Shown piece by piece: positions 25,801 through 33,553 of a stretch of 64,000 nt of DNA. This stretch comes from Streptomyces sp. NBC_00234 (GTDB lineage: Bacteria > Actinomycetota > Actinomycetes > Streptomycetales > Streptomycetaceae). Under the pieces are notes generated by a model. It saw only the letters and a program-made list of their open reading frames with translations, searched no databases and was not told where the DNA came from. Both the position numbers and the translations under genes were made by a program. Position 1 is the stretch's first letter; each line of letters starts with the position of its first letter. The stretch is taken from contig NZ_CP108101.1 of NCBI RefSeq assembly GCF_036195325.1, forward strand, positions 4,154,001-4,218,000, in the 5' to 3' direction.

Positions 25801-26394
25801 GTCCTGCTCCGCTTCCTGGACGCGCGGACCGGGACGTACCGGCTCGGCGGTGTCGAGGCGTGCGAGCTCGACGGGGACACGGTCCGCACGCACGTGGGGC
25901 TGTGCGCCCAGGACGCCCATGTCTTCGACAGCTCCATCCGCGAGAACCTGCGCCTTGCTCGTACAGGAGCGACGGACGGCGAGCTGCGGGACGCGCTCGC
26001 GCAGGCCCGGCTGCTGGACTGGGCCGAGTCGCTCCCCGAGGGGCTCGACACCCCGGTGGGTGAACACGGCGCCAGGCTCTCGGGCGGGCAGCGGCAGCGG
26101 CTCGCACTGGCCCGCGCGCTCCTCGCCGACTTCCCCGTACTCGTCCTCGACGAGCCCGCGGAGCACCTCGACCTGGCGACGGCCGACGCGCTGACCGCTG
26201 ACCTGCTGGCCGCCACGCGGGGCCGTACGACCGTCCTGATCACCCACAGGCTGGAGGGCCTCGACGCCGTCGACGAGGTGCTGGTGCTGGACGCGGGGCG
26301 CGTGGTCCAGCGCGGTGCCTACGCCGATCTCGCGGGTGCGGACGGCCCCTTGCTCCGCATGCTGGAGCGGGAGAGGGAGAGCGCGCCCGTCTGA
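22870..26394 (+). CDS. cydCD: CydCD fused ABC exporter for bd oxidase assembly
   Basis: A 1174-residue fusion of CydD and CydC, the heterodimeric ABC exporter of thiols (glutathione/cysteine in other bacteria) needed to assemble cytochrome bd. The first half has six transmembrane helices (about 1-320) and a nucleotide-binding domain with Walker A GPSGVGKST (~370), LSAGQRQ and LLLDEPTAG. A proline/glycine linker leads to a second membrane domain (~610-890) and a second ATPase with GPSGSGKST (~963), LSGGQRQRL and VLDEPAEHLD. The single-chain arrangement is usual in Streptomyces. The GTG start at 22870 is inside parS; a GGGGG stretch 9 bases upstream may be the ribosome binding site. Confidence 0.96.
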   Translation: MKPIDPRLLRYARATRLFLAAVVALGLVGAALVIAQAMLIAEVVVGGFEEGLSLPGLRMPLLLLAAVAVGRALVAWLTELAAYRAGAAVKSELRGRLMERAAQLGPDWLSGQRTGSLVALATRGVDALDDYFARYLPQLGLAVVVPVAVLARIVTEDWVSAAIIVVTLPLIPLFMILIGWATQSRMDRQWRLLSRLSGHFLDVVAGLPTLKVFGRAKAQAESIRTITSQYRQATLRTLRIAFLSSFALELLATLSVALVAVTIGMRLVHGELDLYTGLVILILAPEAYLPLRQVGAQYHAAAEGLSAAEEIFSVLETELPAGGTQDVPATLRLELDGVTVRHPGRSEPSLNDASLVVEPGETVALVGPSGVGKSTLLHVVLGFAAPDEGRVRVGGTDLAELSPERWRERIAWVPQHPHLFAGTIAENVRLARPDADDETVTAALRDAGASGFVADLPQGAQTLLGEDGAGLSAGQRQRLALARAFLADRPVLLLDEPTAGLDGETEAGIVEAVRRLAAGRTVLLVVHRPALLSVADRVVTLEPQQVRSPAGGAVEAGRVVPRPGGPSSVPSALPVPSDEPGGTGEPGILKDTAPGTGHVLSRVREAAGAQHAKLGLALLLGSLAVGSAVGLMAVSGWLISRASEQPPVLYLMVAVTATRAFGIGRAVFRYAERLVSHDAVLRMLAELRVSVYRGLERIAPAGLRTTRRGDLLSRLVADVDALQDYWLRWLLPVGTAVVVGTAAAGFTGWMLPEAGAVLAVGLLLAGVVVPLVSSACARHVERQLAPARAELATRITDLLSGTAELTVAGALPGRSRRVREADGVLTRIASRSATATALGGGLSSLICGLTVVGTALVALPAVYDGRLAGVELAVVVLTPLAAFEAVTGLPLAVQYRRRVKRSAERVYEVLDAPVPVREPVTLAAEPASPFPLEVRGLSARYAGAPRDALESVDLTLVPGRRIAVVGPSGSGKSTLAQVLLRFLDARTGTYRLGGVEACELDGDTVRTHVGLCAQDAHVFDSSIRENLRLARTGATDGELRDALAQARLLDWAESLPEGLDTPVGEHGARLSGGQRQRLALARALLADFPVLVLDEPAEHLDLATADALTADLLAATRGRTTVLITHRLEGLDAVDEVLVLDAGRVVQRGAYADLAGADGPLLRMLERERESAPV

Positions 26395-26399
26395 CGGGG

Positions 26400-26431
26400 G
26401 TCGGGGAGGGCCTGCGCGGGCCCTCCCCGAC
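26400..26431 (+). terminator. Terminator of the cyd operon
   Basis: A 13-bp perfect stem (GTCGGGGAGGGCC with its complement), 6-base loop, then TTTCC, starting 6 bases after the cydCD stop. Confidence 0.88.
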
Positions 26432-26466
26432 TTTCCTCGCCAAATAGGACTAATTAGGCTCGGTGC

Positions 26467-28173
26467 ATGGCAGAGCCGGACCCGAAGGACTCACTCGAAG
26501 CCGCGACCCGGGCGGCGCGCAGCCTGCAGGGTCTCTCGACCGAACTGACCGCCCGCGTCCCGCAGCTGCTGGAAGCCATGCGCTCCGTGGGCACGGGCCT
26601 GGAACTGCACTCCACCCTCGACCGCATCTGTGAGACCGCGGCCGACCTCGCGGGAGCCCGTTACGCGGCCATCGGTGTCGTCGACGAGTCCGGGGAAGGG
26701 CTGTCCGACTTCGTCACCCATGGAGTTCCGGAGGACGTGGTCCGGGAGATCGGACACCGGCCCGACGGGCACAAGGGGCTGCTGGGCGCGCTGATCCACG
26801 ATCCCGTACCGCTCAGGCTGGCCGACCTGACCGCCGATCCGAGGGCCGCCGGATTTCCGCCCGGGCACCCGCGGATGCGTACGTTCCTGGGGGTGCCGAT
26901 CCGCGTCCAGGGGGAGATCTTCGGCAATCTCTACCTGGCGGAGAAGCACGGCGGGACGGAGTTCAACGACTACGACCTGCACATGGTGCGGGTGCTCGCC
27001 ACCGAGGCCGGGATCGCCATCGGCAACGCCCGGCTGTACGAGGCGGCACGGCAGCGCGAGCGGTGGATCGACGGCTCGGTGGCCGTCACGACCGCCCTCC
27101 TCTCCGGTGGTGACGCCGACGACGCCCTGTCCGTCGTCGCCGAACAGGCCCGCCGCCTCGCCGACGCGGCGGCGGGGATCGTGCTGCTGCCGACGGCGGA
27201 GGGCGGTCTCGAAATCGTCGCGGTCTCCGCCGACGACCCGTCCGACTCCCTGGGCATCATCATTCCGTCGGGGAGTCCCGTCGTGTCGATGCTCCTGGCC
27301 GGTGAGGCGGTCTTCATGGACGACTCGGCATCCGACGCACGCCTGGTCACGAGGCTGGCCGACCAGTTCGGACCGAGCATGCTGCTGCCCCTGCACAGCG
27401 GTGGCCGGGTGCTCGGGGCGCTCGCCACCCCCCGTGCCCGGGGCGAGCGCCCGTTCACGGAGGCGGAGCGGACGCTCGCCACCCAGTTCGCCTCGCAGGC
27501 CGCGCTCGCGCTGATGATGGCCGAGGCGCAGCGCGACCGTGAGCGCCTCGCGGTCTACGAGGACCGCGACCGGATCGCCCGTGATCTCCACGACCTCGTC
27601 ATCCAACGGCTGTTCGCCACCGGAATGATGCTGGAGAGCGCTCAGCGCAGGTCGGTGGTCCCCGAGGTGCAGACCGGCGTCGGACGCGCCGTCGACGAGC
27701 TGGACGTGACCATCCAGGAGATCCGGACGGCCATCTTCGCGCTCCAACAGGAACCGGCCGAGGCGCCTTCGGGGCTGCGCACCCGCGTGCTGCGGGAGAT
27801 CAACATGGCGGCCGTGCCGCTGGGCTTCAAGCCCTCGCACCACTTCGTCGGCCCGGTCGACGCACTCGTGGGTGAACTCACCGGGAAGAACCTCATCGCG
27901 GCCCTGCGCGAGGCGCTGTCCAACGCGTTCCGGCACGCCGGAGCCTCGCTGATCGACGTGGTCGTCGACGCGACGGTGAGACTGCCGGACGGGCGTGAAG
28001 GGGTACGGCTGTCGGTCGCCGACGACGGGGTGGGCATTCCGGAAGGCGGGCGGCGCAGCGGTCTGCGCAACCTGGCCCGCCGCGCGGAGTCGCTGGGCGG
28101 CGCGAGCTGGTTCGGCCCCGGGATCGGGGAGGACGGGGGCGGTACGACAGTGGTGTGGGAAGCGCCGCTCTGA
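26467..28173 (+). CDS. Two-GAF sensor histidine kinase (DevS/DosS-like)
   Basis: A 568-residue soluble NarL-type histidine kinase. Two GAF domains (about residues 45-195 and 215-360) precede a HisKA_3 dimerisation helix with the phospho-acceptor His375 in RIARDLHDLVIQRL. A HATPase domain follows with NAFRHAG and DDGVGIPEGGRRSGL. The layout matches DevS/DosS of mycobacteria, which sense oxygen, NO or redox through haem; whether these GAFs bind haem is unknown. A position next to bd oxidase genes is suggestive. No response regulator is adjacent. The ATG has no ribosome binding site, but TAGGCT at 26455-26460 could be a -10 for a leaderless mRNA. Confidence 0.88.
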   Translation: MAEPDPKDSLEAATRAARSLQGLSTELTARVPQLLEAMRSVGTGLELHSTLDRICETAADLAGARYAAIGVVDESGEGLSDFVTHGVPEDVVREIGHRPDGHKGLLGALIHDPVPLRLADLTADPRAAGFPPGHPRMRTFLGVPIRVQGEIFGNLYLAEKHGGTEFNDYDLHMVRVLATEAGIAIGNARLYEAARQRERWIDGSVAVTTALLSGGDADDALSVVAEQARRLADAAAGIVLLPTAEGGLEIVAVSADDPSDSLGIIIPSGSPVVSMLLAGEAVFMDDSASDARLVTRLADQFGPSMLLPLHSGGRVLGALATPRARGERPFTEAERTLATQFASQAALALMMAEAQRDRERLAVYEDRDRIARDLHDLVIQRLFATGMMLESAQRRSVVPEVQTGVGRAVDELDVTIQEIRTAIFALQQEPAEAPSGLRTRVLREINMAAVPLGFKPSHHFVGPVDALVGELTGKNLIAALREALSNAFRHAGASLIDVVVDATVRLPDGREGVRLSVADDGVGIPEGGRRSGLRNLARRAESLGGASWFGPGIGEDGGGTTVVWEAPL

Positions 28174-28277
28174 CGGCCCTGCCGCTGCGTCCGTCCCGGC
28201 GGCCGGGTGTGGGCCGGTTGGCGGTACGACACTTCGGGGTCCCGTGATTCGGGGCGCGCCGGGGTGACGATCCGGGG

Positions 28278-29561
28278 ATGCGCTCCGCTGTGCCGTGTCA
28301 CTGTCGCCGGAAATGCCGCCAGGTATGCCGCCGGACGTATCGCCGGACGTATCGCCGGACAGAGGCCGGCCGTCCGCGGCGTGACCGGACGGCCGTGCTC
28401 CTGCTCTGCGTGCTGTCGGCCCTGGCCGTGCTGCCTGCGGTGCCCGGGCCGGACGCGATGGCCGCGCCCGCCCCGGCCGTCGCCCCGCTGGATCCGGCAC
28501 CCGGCCCGCCGGCCGAGCCCTGGGACGCTCCGCCGGCCGGTCCCGACCCCGGTGCTGTGCCCGGTCCGCCGTCGGGGCCCGTGCCCGGCCCGCCGCCCGG
28601 TCCTTCGTCACCGCTGAGCACGGGGGCCGCGGTCGCCCGGCTGTACGCGGAGGCGGCGAAGGCCACCGAGACGTACGAGGAGGGCAGACGCGCATCGCTC
28701 GTGCAGCGGACCGAGGCCGCACGGCTGGACCGGCTGCTGGCCGACCGGCGGCGCGAACTCGGGCTGATCCACGAGGATCTCGGCCGCGTCGCCCGCTCCG
28801 AGTACCGGACGGGCGGCGTCGGCCTCTCCTACACGGCGCAGCTTCTGCTCGCCGACGATCCGCAGGAGCTGCTGCGCGGCCGGCAACTGGCCTGGCAGGC
28901 CGACAGAGTGGTGACACGCCTCCTGGAACGCGCCCGGCATGCCGAACGCGCCCTGGCCGACGGCGAACGCAGGGCCAGGTCCGCCTGGCACGCACTGGAC
29001 ATCGCCGTCGTGCGGCTGGCGGAGGTCAAACGGGGTATCGCGGCGAAGCTGGCCTCGGCACAGCAGCGGCTCCAGAGCGAGGCGGACCGCAGTGTCGCGG
29101 CGGGAAAGTGTGCGGGCGCGGTACGGATCGAGCAGCCGGGTCTGCCGGACGACGGCCCGAGCTGGGTGACGCCGGTGGAGGGGTACGAACTCTCGGCGGG
29201 CTTCGACAGCGTCGGCGCGCACTGGGCGAGCAGGCACACGGGGCAGGACTTCGCCGTGGACATCGGCACCCCGGTGCGCTCGGTCGGCGAGGGCAGGGTG
29301 GTGTCGGTCTCCTGCGGCGGCGCGTTCGGCATCGAGGTCGTGGTGCTGCACCCGGGCGGCTACTACACCCAGTACGCGCATCTGGCCGGCGTCACGGTGG
29401 ACCAGGGCGAGCGGGTCCGGGTGGGGCAGTGGGTCGGGCAGTCGGGCACCAGCGGGAACTCGACGGGGCCGCACCTCCATTTCGAGGTGCGGCTCACGCC
29501 TCATACCGGGTCGGGAGTCGACCCCGTGCGCTGGCTGCGCGAGCACGGTGTGACGCTCTGA
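28278..29561 (+). CDS. Secreted M23 family metallopeptidase
   Basis: A 427-residue cell-wall peptidase. An Arg/Cys-rich N-terminus with a short internal repeat (residues ~18-28) leads to a hydrophobic signal segment (~38-62), a Pro/Gly-rich linker, a long coiled-coil (~115-285) and a C-terminal lysostaphin-type M23 domain. The zinc motifs are HTGQDFAVD and HLHFEV, with YTQYAHL between them. The coiled-coil plus M23 architecture resembles EnvC/NlpD-type proteins, which cut peptidoglycan or activate amidases. The true start may be later than 28278, since the first ~30 residues are atypical for a signal peptide. Confidence 0.85.
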   Translation: MRSAVPCHCRRKCRQVCRRTYRRTYRRTEAGRPRRDRTAVLLLCVLSALAVLPAVPGPDAMAAPAPAVAPLDPAPGPPAEPWDAPPAGPDPGAVPGPPSGPVPGPPPGPSSPLSTGAAVARLYAEAAKATETYEEGRRASLVQRTEAARLDRLLADRRRELGLIHEDLGRVARSEYRTGGVGLSYTAQLLLADDPQELLRGRQLAWQADRVVTRLLERARHAERALADGERRARSAWHALDIAVVRLAEVKRGIAAKLASAQQRLQSEADRSVAAGKCAGAVRIEQPGLPDDGPSWVTPVEGYELSAGFDSVGAHWASRHTGQDFAVDIGTPVRSVGEGRVVSVSCGGAFGIEVVVLHPGGYYTQYAHLAGVTVDQGERVRVGQWVGQSGTSGNSTGPHLHFEVRLTPHTGSGVDPVRWLREHGVTL

Positions 29562-29594
29562 CGGCCCGTCGTCCGGGGGCCGCCGTACGGCACG

Positions 29595-30440
29595 TCAGCG
29601 GGTGGCGAGAATCCGCTCGATGACGACGGCCACGCCGTCCTCGTTGTTGGTGAGGGTCGTACCGGAAGCGGCGGCCACCGCGTCGGGGTGGGCGTTGCCC
29701 ATCGCGTACGAGGCGCCCGCCCAGCTCAGCATCTCCACGTCGTTGGGCATGTCCCCGAAGGACACGACCTCGGCGGCGTCGATGCCGCGCTCGGCACAGC
29801 ACAGGGCGAGGGTGCTGGCCTTGGAGACGTCCCGGCCGCTGATCTCCAGGAGGGCCGTGGGGCTGGACCGGGTGAAGGAGGCCAGGTCGCCGGCGGCGGC
29901 GCGGGCCAGTGCGAGGAAGTCGTCCGGGGCCAGCTCCGCATGGTGGGCCAGGACCTTCAGCACGGGAGCGCCGGCGCCCGGAGACTCCTCCTGGAGCAGC
30001 TTCTCGGCGACGGCGACGGTGGCACCCGGGTCCAGGTGGAACGGCGGGTAGGCCGGTTCGTAGTGGATGCCGGTGGTGAACTCCACGGCGAACGAGGTGC
30101 CGGGGGCGGCCTCGCGCAGTGTGCGGACCGCGGCGAGGGCGGCGTCCCGCTCCAGCGGCCGGACCATGAGGGGCTTGCCCTCGGCATGCAGGTCGACGAC
30201 GGTTGCGCCGTTCGCGCAGATGGCCATGCCGTGGCCGTGGACGTGGTCCCGGACGACGTCCATCCAGCGGGCGGGCCGGCCGGTGACGAAGAAGACCTCG
30301 ATGCCGGCCTCCTCGGCCGCCGCGAGGGCTGCCACGGTGCGATCCGACAGGGTCTTGTCGTCACGCAGCAGGGTGCCGTCCAGGTCGGTGGCGATCAGCC
30401 GGGTTACGGCAGGCAGAGGCGAGTCGGTAGCTGAGGTCAC
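29595..30440 (-). CDS. HAD hydrolase, Cof-type phosphatase
   Basis: A 281-residue Cof/IIB haloacid-dehalogenase phosphatase. Motif I is IATDLDGTLL, with the nucleophilic first aspartate; motif II is VTGRP; the C-terminal motifs are the conserved lysine region DVSKAST and GDMPNDVEML. Substrates are usually sugar phosphates or flavin/vitamin phosphates. The GTG at 30440 follows GGGAGAATGACCCT. It is paralogous to the HAD gene at 41042-41857 and converges on the M23 gene. Confidence 0.88.
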   Translation of the reverse strand: MTSATDSPLPAVTRLIATDLDGTLLRDDKTLSDRTVAALAAAEEAGIEVFFVTGRPARWMDVVRDHVHGHGMAICANGATVVDLHAEGKPLMVRPLERDAALAAVRTLREAAPGTSFAVEFTTGIHYEPAYPPFHLDPGATVAVAEKLLQEESPGAGAPVLKVLAHHAELAPDDFLALARAAAGDLASFTRSSPTALLEISGRDVSKASTLALCCAERGIDAAEVVSFGDMPNDVEMLSWAGASYAMGNAHPDAVAAASGTTLTNNEDGVAVVIERILATR

Positions 30441-30558
30441 AGGGTCATTCTCCCGTACAGAAGTGCACGGGCGTGCAGAGGGGCGCACATTTGAGGGCAC
30501 GCGCCCCTGAGCAGCAGAACATGCCTGTGGCATGTGCCCGGGGACATCTGAACCGAAT

Positions 30559-31455
30559 TCAGCGGAGCTGTGCCAGTCCCTCGGTGGCGATCCGCTCGAA
30601 AACCTTCTCGTCGGCCGCGAAGTCGGAGCCCGGGACCGGCCAGTGGAGCACGATCTCCGTGAATCCCAGCGCGAAGTGCGTCCCCGCGAAGTCGACGAAC
30701 GCGTCGAAGGAGTCCAGCGGACGGTCCGGGGTGAAGCCGGTGAGCAGGATCCTGTCCAGTCCCCCGACGTCCCGGCCGACCGCGGCGCCCGCCGATTCGA
30801 GTCCGTCGAGCTGGCGGCGCAGGGCGGCCACGGACTGCTCGGGCGTCCCCGTCTCGTACAGCTTCGGATCACCGGTGGTCACCCACCCCTGGCCGTACCG
30901 CGCGGCGAGCTTCTGCCCGCGCGGGCCGGTGGCGGCGATCGCGAAGGGGAGCCGGGGGCGCTGCACGCAGCCGGGGATGTTGCGGGCCTCGTTGGCCGTG
31001 TAGAACTCGCCCTCGTACGTGACCGAGGGCTCGCGCAGCAGCTGATCGAGCAGCGGGACGAACTCGCCGAAGTGGTCGGCGCGTTCGCGCGGCGTCCACG
31101 GGGCCTCGTCGGTCCTGCGCAGGGTCGTGGCGTCGAAGCCGTTGCCGCCGGCGCCGATGCCGAGGGTGATGCGTCCGTCGGAGACGTCGTCGAGCGTGAT
31201 GAGGTCCTTGGCGAGTGTCACCGGGTGCCGGAAGTTCGGCGAGGTGATGAGGGTGCCCAGACGCATGCGTTCGGTTGCCGCGGCTGCGGCGGTCAGCGTC
31301 GGGATCGCGCCGAACCACGGCCCGTCGCGGAAGGTCCGCCAGGCCAGATGGTCGTACGTGTACGCGGCGTGGAAACCGAGTTCTTCGGCCCGCTGCCAGA
31401 CCTTTCGGCCTTCGCTCCAGCGGTGGATGGGCAGGATGAGGGTGCTCAAATGCAT
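30559..31455 (-). CDS. LLM-class flavin/F420-dependent oxidoreductase
   Basis: A 298-residue TIM-barrel oxidoreductase of the luciferase-like monooxygenase class. Typical segments are YTYDHLAWR (start of the second strand), RMRLGTLITSPNFRHP, and the GIGAGGNGFD and AATGPRGQKLAARYG cofactor regions. In actinobacteria many relatives use coenzyme F420 rather than FMN; the sequence alone cannot settle this. The ATG at 31455 gives MHLSTLILPIH; no good ribosome binding site is visible. Confidence 0.85.
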   Translation of the reverse strand: MHLSTLILPIHRWSEGRKVWQRAEELGFHAAYTYDHLAWRTFRDGPWFGAIPTLTAAAAATERMRLGTLITSPNFRHPVTLAKDLITLDDVSDGRITLGIGAGGNGFDATTLRRTDEAPWTPRERADHFGEFVPLLDQLLREPSVTYEGEFYTANEARNIPGCVQRPRLPFAIAATGPRGQKLAARYGQGWVTTGDPKLYETGTPEQSVAALRRQLDGLESAGAAVGRDVGGLDRILLTGFTPDRPLDSFDAFVDFAGTHFALGFTEIVLHWPVPGSDFAADEKVFERIATEGLAQLR

Positions 31456-31614
31456 ACATGCGACGATACGGCCGAGTCGTCGGGATACGTCGCAGGGGTC
31501 CGCGCGAGTGGTTGCCGCCTCCCGCGCGCGGGGCGACGCTGGAAAAGGACGCGGCCGGTCCCTCCCGCGCGTGAGCACGGTGCCGGGCGCAGTTCACCGG
31601 AAGGATGAACCCCC

Positions 31615-31905
31615 ATGAGGATGCTGCTGACCGCTCGGATGGATACCGAGCACGCGAACCGAGCCGTCTCCGACGGAACGATGCCCAAGCTCATCGAGGA
31701 CATCGTGGACACCCTCAAGCCCGAAGCGGCCTACTTCATGCCGGTGGAGGGCGAACGTACCTGCATGCTCGTCTTCGACATGGAGGATTCCGCCCAGATG
31801 CCCCCGATCGCCGAGCCGTTCTTCCTGGCAGGCGCGAGGGTCAGCGTGCAGCCCGTCATGAACCTCGACGATCTGCGCAGGGGCCTCGGCAACCTGGCGC
31901 GGTGA
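31615..31905 (+). CDS. Small conserved hypothetical protein
   Basis: A 96-residue soluble protein that I do not recognise with confidence. Its length and a pattern of beta strands alternating with helices (MRMLLTARM..., CMLVFDM, AGARVSVQPVMNL) suggest a ferredoxin-like dimeric alpha/beta-barrel fold such as in DUF3303-like or antibiotic-biosynthesis monooxygenase-like proteins. GGAAGGATGAACCCC precedes the ATG. It converges on kptA with 5 bases between stop codons. Confidence 0.7.
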   Translation: MRMLLTARMDTEHANRAVSDGTMPKLIEDIVDTLKPEAAYFMPVEGERTCMLVFDMEDSAQMPPIAEPFFLAGARVSVQPVMNLDDLRRGLGNLAR

Positions 31906-31910
31906 CGCGC

Positions 31911-32453
31911 TCAGCCGGGCAGCCGCAGGAACTCCGGTGGTACGGCGTCGGTGAGCCAGACGCCGTTGGCGCTGACGTGGAAGACGTGACCGGCCGCGTG
32001 CATGGCTGCCGCGTCCACCGACAGCACGACGGGCCGGCCGCGGCGGGCGCCGACCCGGGTCGCGGTCTCGCGGTCCGGTGACAGGTGGACATGGTGGCGG
32101 TCCATGGGGCGCAGCCCTTCGGCGCGGATCGCGTCCAGTGCCCGCACGACAGTGCCGTGGTACAGGTACGCCGGCGGTTCGGCGGGGGGCAGTCCGAGGT
32201 CCACCGCGACGGTGTGGCCCTGGTTCGCGCGGATGCGGTCGCCGTCCACGGTGAAGCGCCGTTTGTCGTTGGACGCGACGACATGGTCGAGCTCGTCGCG
32301 GGTGATGACGAATCCCTGCCGGGCGGTGGCCCGCAGAAGGTCGTCGATCGCTACCCAGCCCTGGGCGTCGAGGGTGATGCCGATGCGCTCAGGTTGGTGT
32401 CTGAGGTGGGCCGAGAGGTATTTGGACACCTTGACCGTGCGTTGTTCGTTCAT
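31911..32453 (-). CDS. kptA: RNA 2'-phosphotransferase (Tpt1/KptA)
   Basis: A 180-residue Tpt1/KptA enzyme, which moves an internal RNA 2'-phosphate to NAD+, producing ADP-ribose cyclic phosphate and nicotinamide. The N-terminal part shows KYLSAHLRHQPERIGI and SNDKRRF; the C-terminal part shows ANQGH, YHGT and HHVHLSPD, which carry the arginines and histidine of the active site. Bacteria usually lack the 2'-phosphate tRNA splicing intermediates processed by the yeast enzyme, so the natural substrate is unclear; RNA or nucleic-acid ADP-ribosylation has been reported for bacterial members. The ATG at 32453 is preceded by a weak ribosome binding site. DnaA boxes lie in its promoter region. Confidence 0.92.
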   Translation of the reverse strand: MNEQRTVKVSKYLSAHLRHQPERIGITLDAQGWVAIDDLLRATARQGFVITRDELDHVVASNDKRRFTVDGDRIRANQGHTVAVDLGLPPAEPPAYLYHGTVVRALDAIRAEGLRPMDRHHVHLSPDRETATRVGARRGRPVVLSVDAAAMHAAGHVFHVSANGVWLTDAVPPEFLRLPG

Positions 32454-32524
32454 CCGGTCAGAGTGCCCACGGCGGACCTCTCGGCGCACCGGATTTTTTC
32501 TTCGGTGGTGAGGGCACACAGGTT

Positions 32525-32578
32525 TGATCCACAGCCAACTGCGTTTATCCACAGGTACTTTGACGATTCTGTGGACAA
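32525..32578. promoter_or_regulatory. Cluster of three DnaA-box-like sites upstream of kptA
   Basis: TTATCCACA at 32545-32553 and TTGTCCACA on the minus strand at 32570-32578 are perfect DnaA boxes; TGATCCACA at 32525-32533 differs at one position. Three sites in 54 bases lie inside the 155-base kptA/MerR gap, in DNA that becomes AT-rich just to the right. Confidence 0.75.
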
Positions 32579-32608
32579 GTGACGCCCTGTATAGGCTATT
32601 TGATCAAC

Positions 32609-33553
32609 TTACTTCTCTTTTGCGTGAGATGCCGCAAGAGAGTCCAATGTCCTGGCCTGTACCTCTCGTTCGGTCGCTGCCGCGACGAAGGCTTCCACCC
32701 CGTCCGAGCCAACCAGCCTCTGGACGGCGCGCATTGTTCCGGCGGGCAGGATCACCGGACGGGGCGTGTCCTCGTCGGTCAGCGGTTCCTCGGAGCCCAG
32801 GTGGTGGTGCAGGTGGCGGGTGGCGAACAGCCGCATCGCACGGGCCAGTTCGGCGTCGACCGTCTGCTGGGCGAGCGGCCGGAGCCGGCGCACCATCGAG
32901 GCGGCCTCCGCCGCGTCCGCGTCCGTCGGCGGACGGTGACCCAGATAGCGGGCGAAGACGTGCTCGGTGGTGAACTCCAGGAATCGGGACGCTATGTGCT
33001 CGACCTGGCCGCGAAGTTCCCTCAGATGGGCGGAGATTGCGGTGAGCGGAACGCCTGCCGCGTACAACTCGGCTGCCACCGATAGCTCTTGGGGGCTGGG
33101 GACCAGGAACTCGTCGTCCTTGCCCGGTACGCGCTCCAGTACGCCGAGTGCCACCGCCTCGTCGACCGCCGCGTCGTCCGGCGTCGCACCGAACCGCAGG
33201 TCGAGCTCGGCGCGGGTGATCCGGCCGGCCTCCTCATCGGTCCACGGGCCGTGCACCTCGGCGACCAGGCCGAGCACTCCGCCCAGCCCACGGCCGGCGT
33301 CCCATGCCTCCAGCAACTCCTTGATGCTGGCCAGGGTGTAGCCGCGGTCCAGCAGATCCGCGATCTGCCGGAGCCGGGCGAGATGCGTGGACCGGTAGAC
33401 GTTGGCCCGGCCGCGCCGCTCCGGTGTGGGCAGCAGGCCGCGGTCCTGGTAGGCGCGGATGGTGCGGACCGTGGCCCCACTGGCGTGGGCCAGGTCCTCG
33501 ATCCGGTACTCGGCGTCCGGCCGCGCCCCGGACGGCGTCCCGCTCCCGGTCAC
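32609..33553 (-). CDS. MerR family transcriptional regulator
   Basis: A 314-residue regulator with an N-terminal MerR winged helix (about residues 16-85, EYRIEDLAHASGATVRTIRAYQDRGLLP) and a large C-terminal all-helical region that likely senses a ligand or serves in dimerisation. The GTG at 33553 overlaps the stop codon of the upstream hydrolase/SDR gene by four bases (GTGA), so translation is coupled. As the last gene of the M24-SDR-MerR operon it probably regulates that operon. The C-terminal region is not a classical metal or drug sensor. Confidence 0.86.
   Translation of the reverse strand: MTGSGTPSGARPDAEYRIEDLAHASGATVRTIRAYQDRGLLPTPERRGRANVYRSTHLARLRQIADLLDRGYTLASIKELLEAWDAGRGLGGVLGLVAEVHGPWTDEEAGRITRAELDLRFGATPDDAAVDEAVALGVLERVPGKDDEFLVPSPQELSVAAELYAAGVPLTAISAHLRELRGQVEHIASRFLEFTTEHVFARYLGHRPPTDADAAEAASMVRRLRPLAQQTVDAELARAMRLFATRHLHHHLGSEEPLTDEDTPRPVILPAGTMRAVQRLVGSDGVEAFVAAATEREVQARTLDSLAASHAKEK

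Noticed and set aside
23449..26247. A 932-residue open frame opposite cydCD
   Set aside because: Antisense shadow of a strongly supported gene; composition and lack of motifs are those of a reverse frame in GC-rich DNA.
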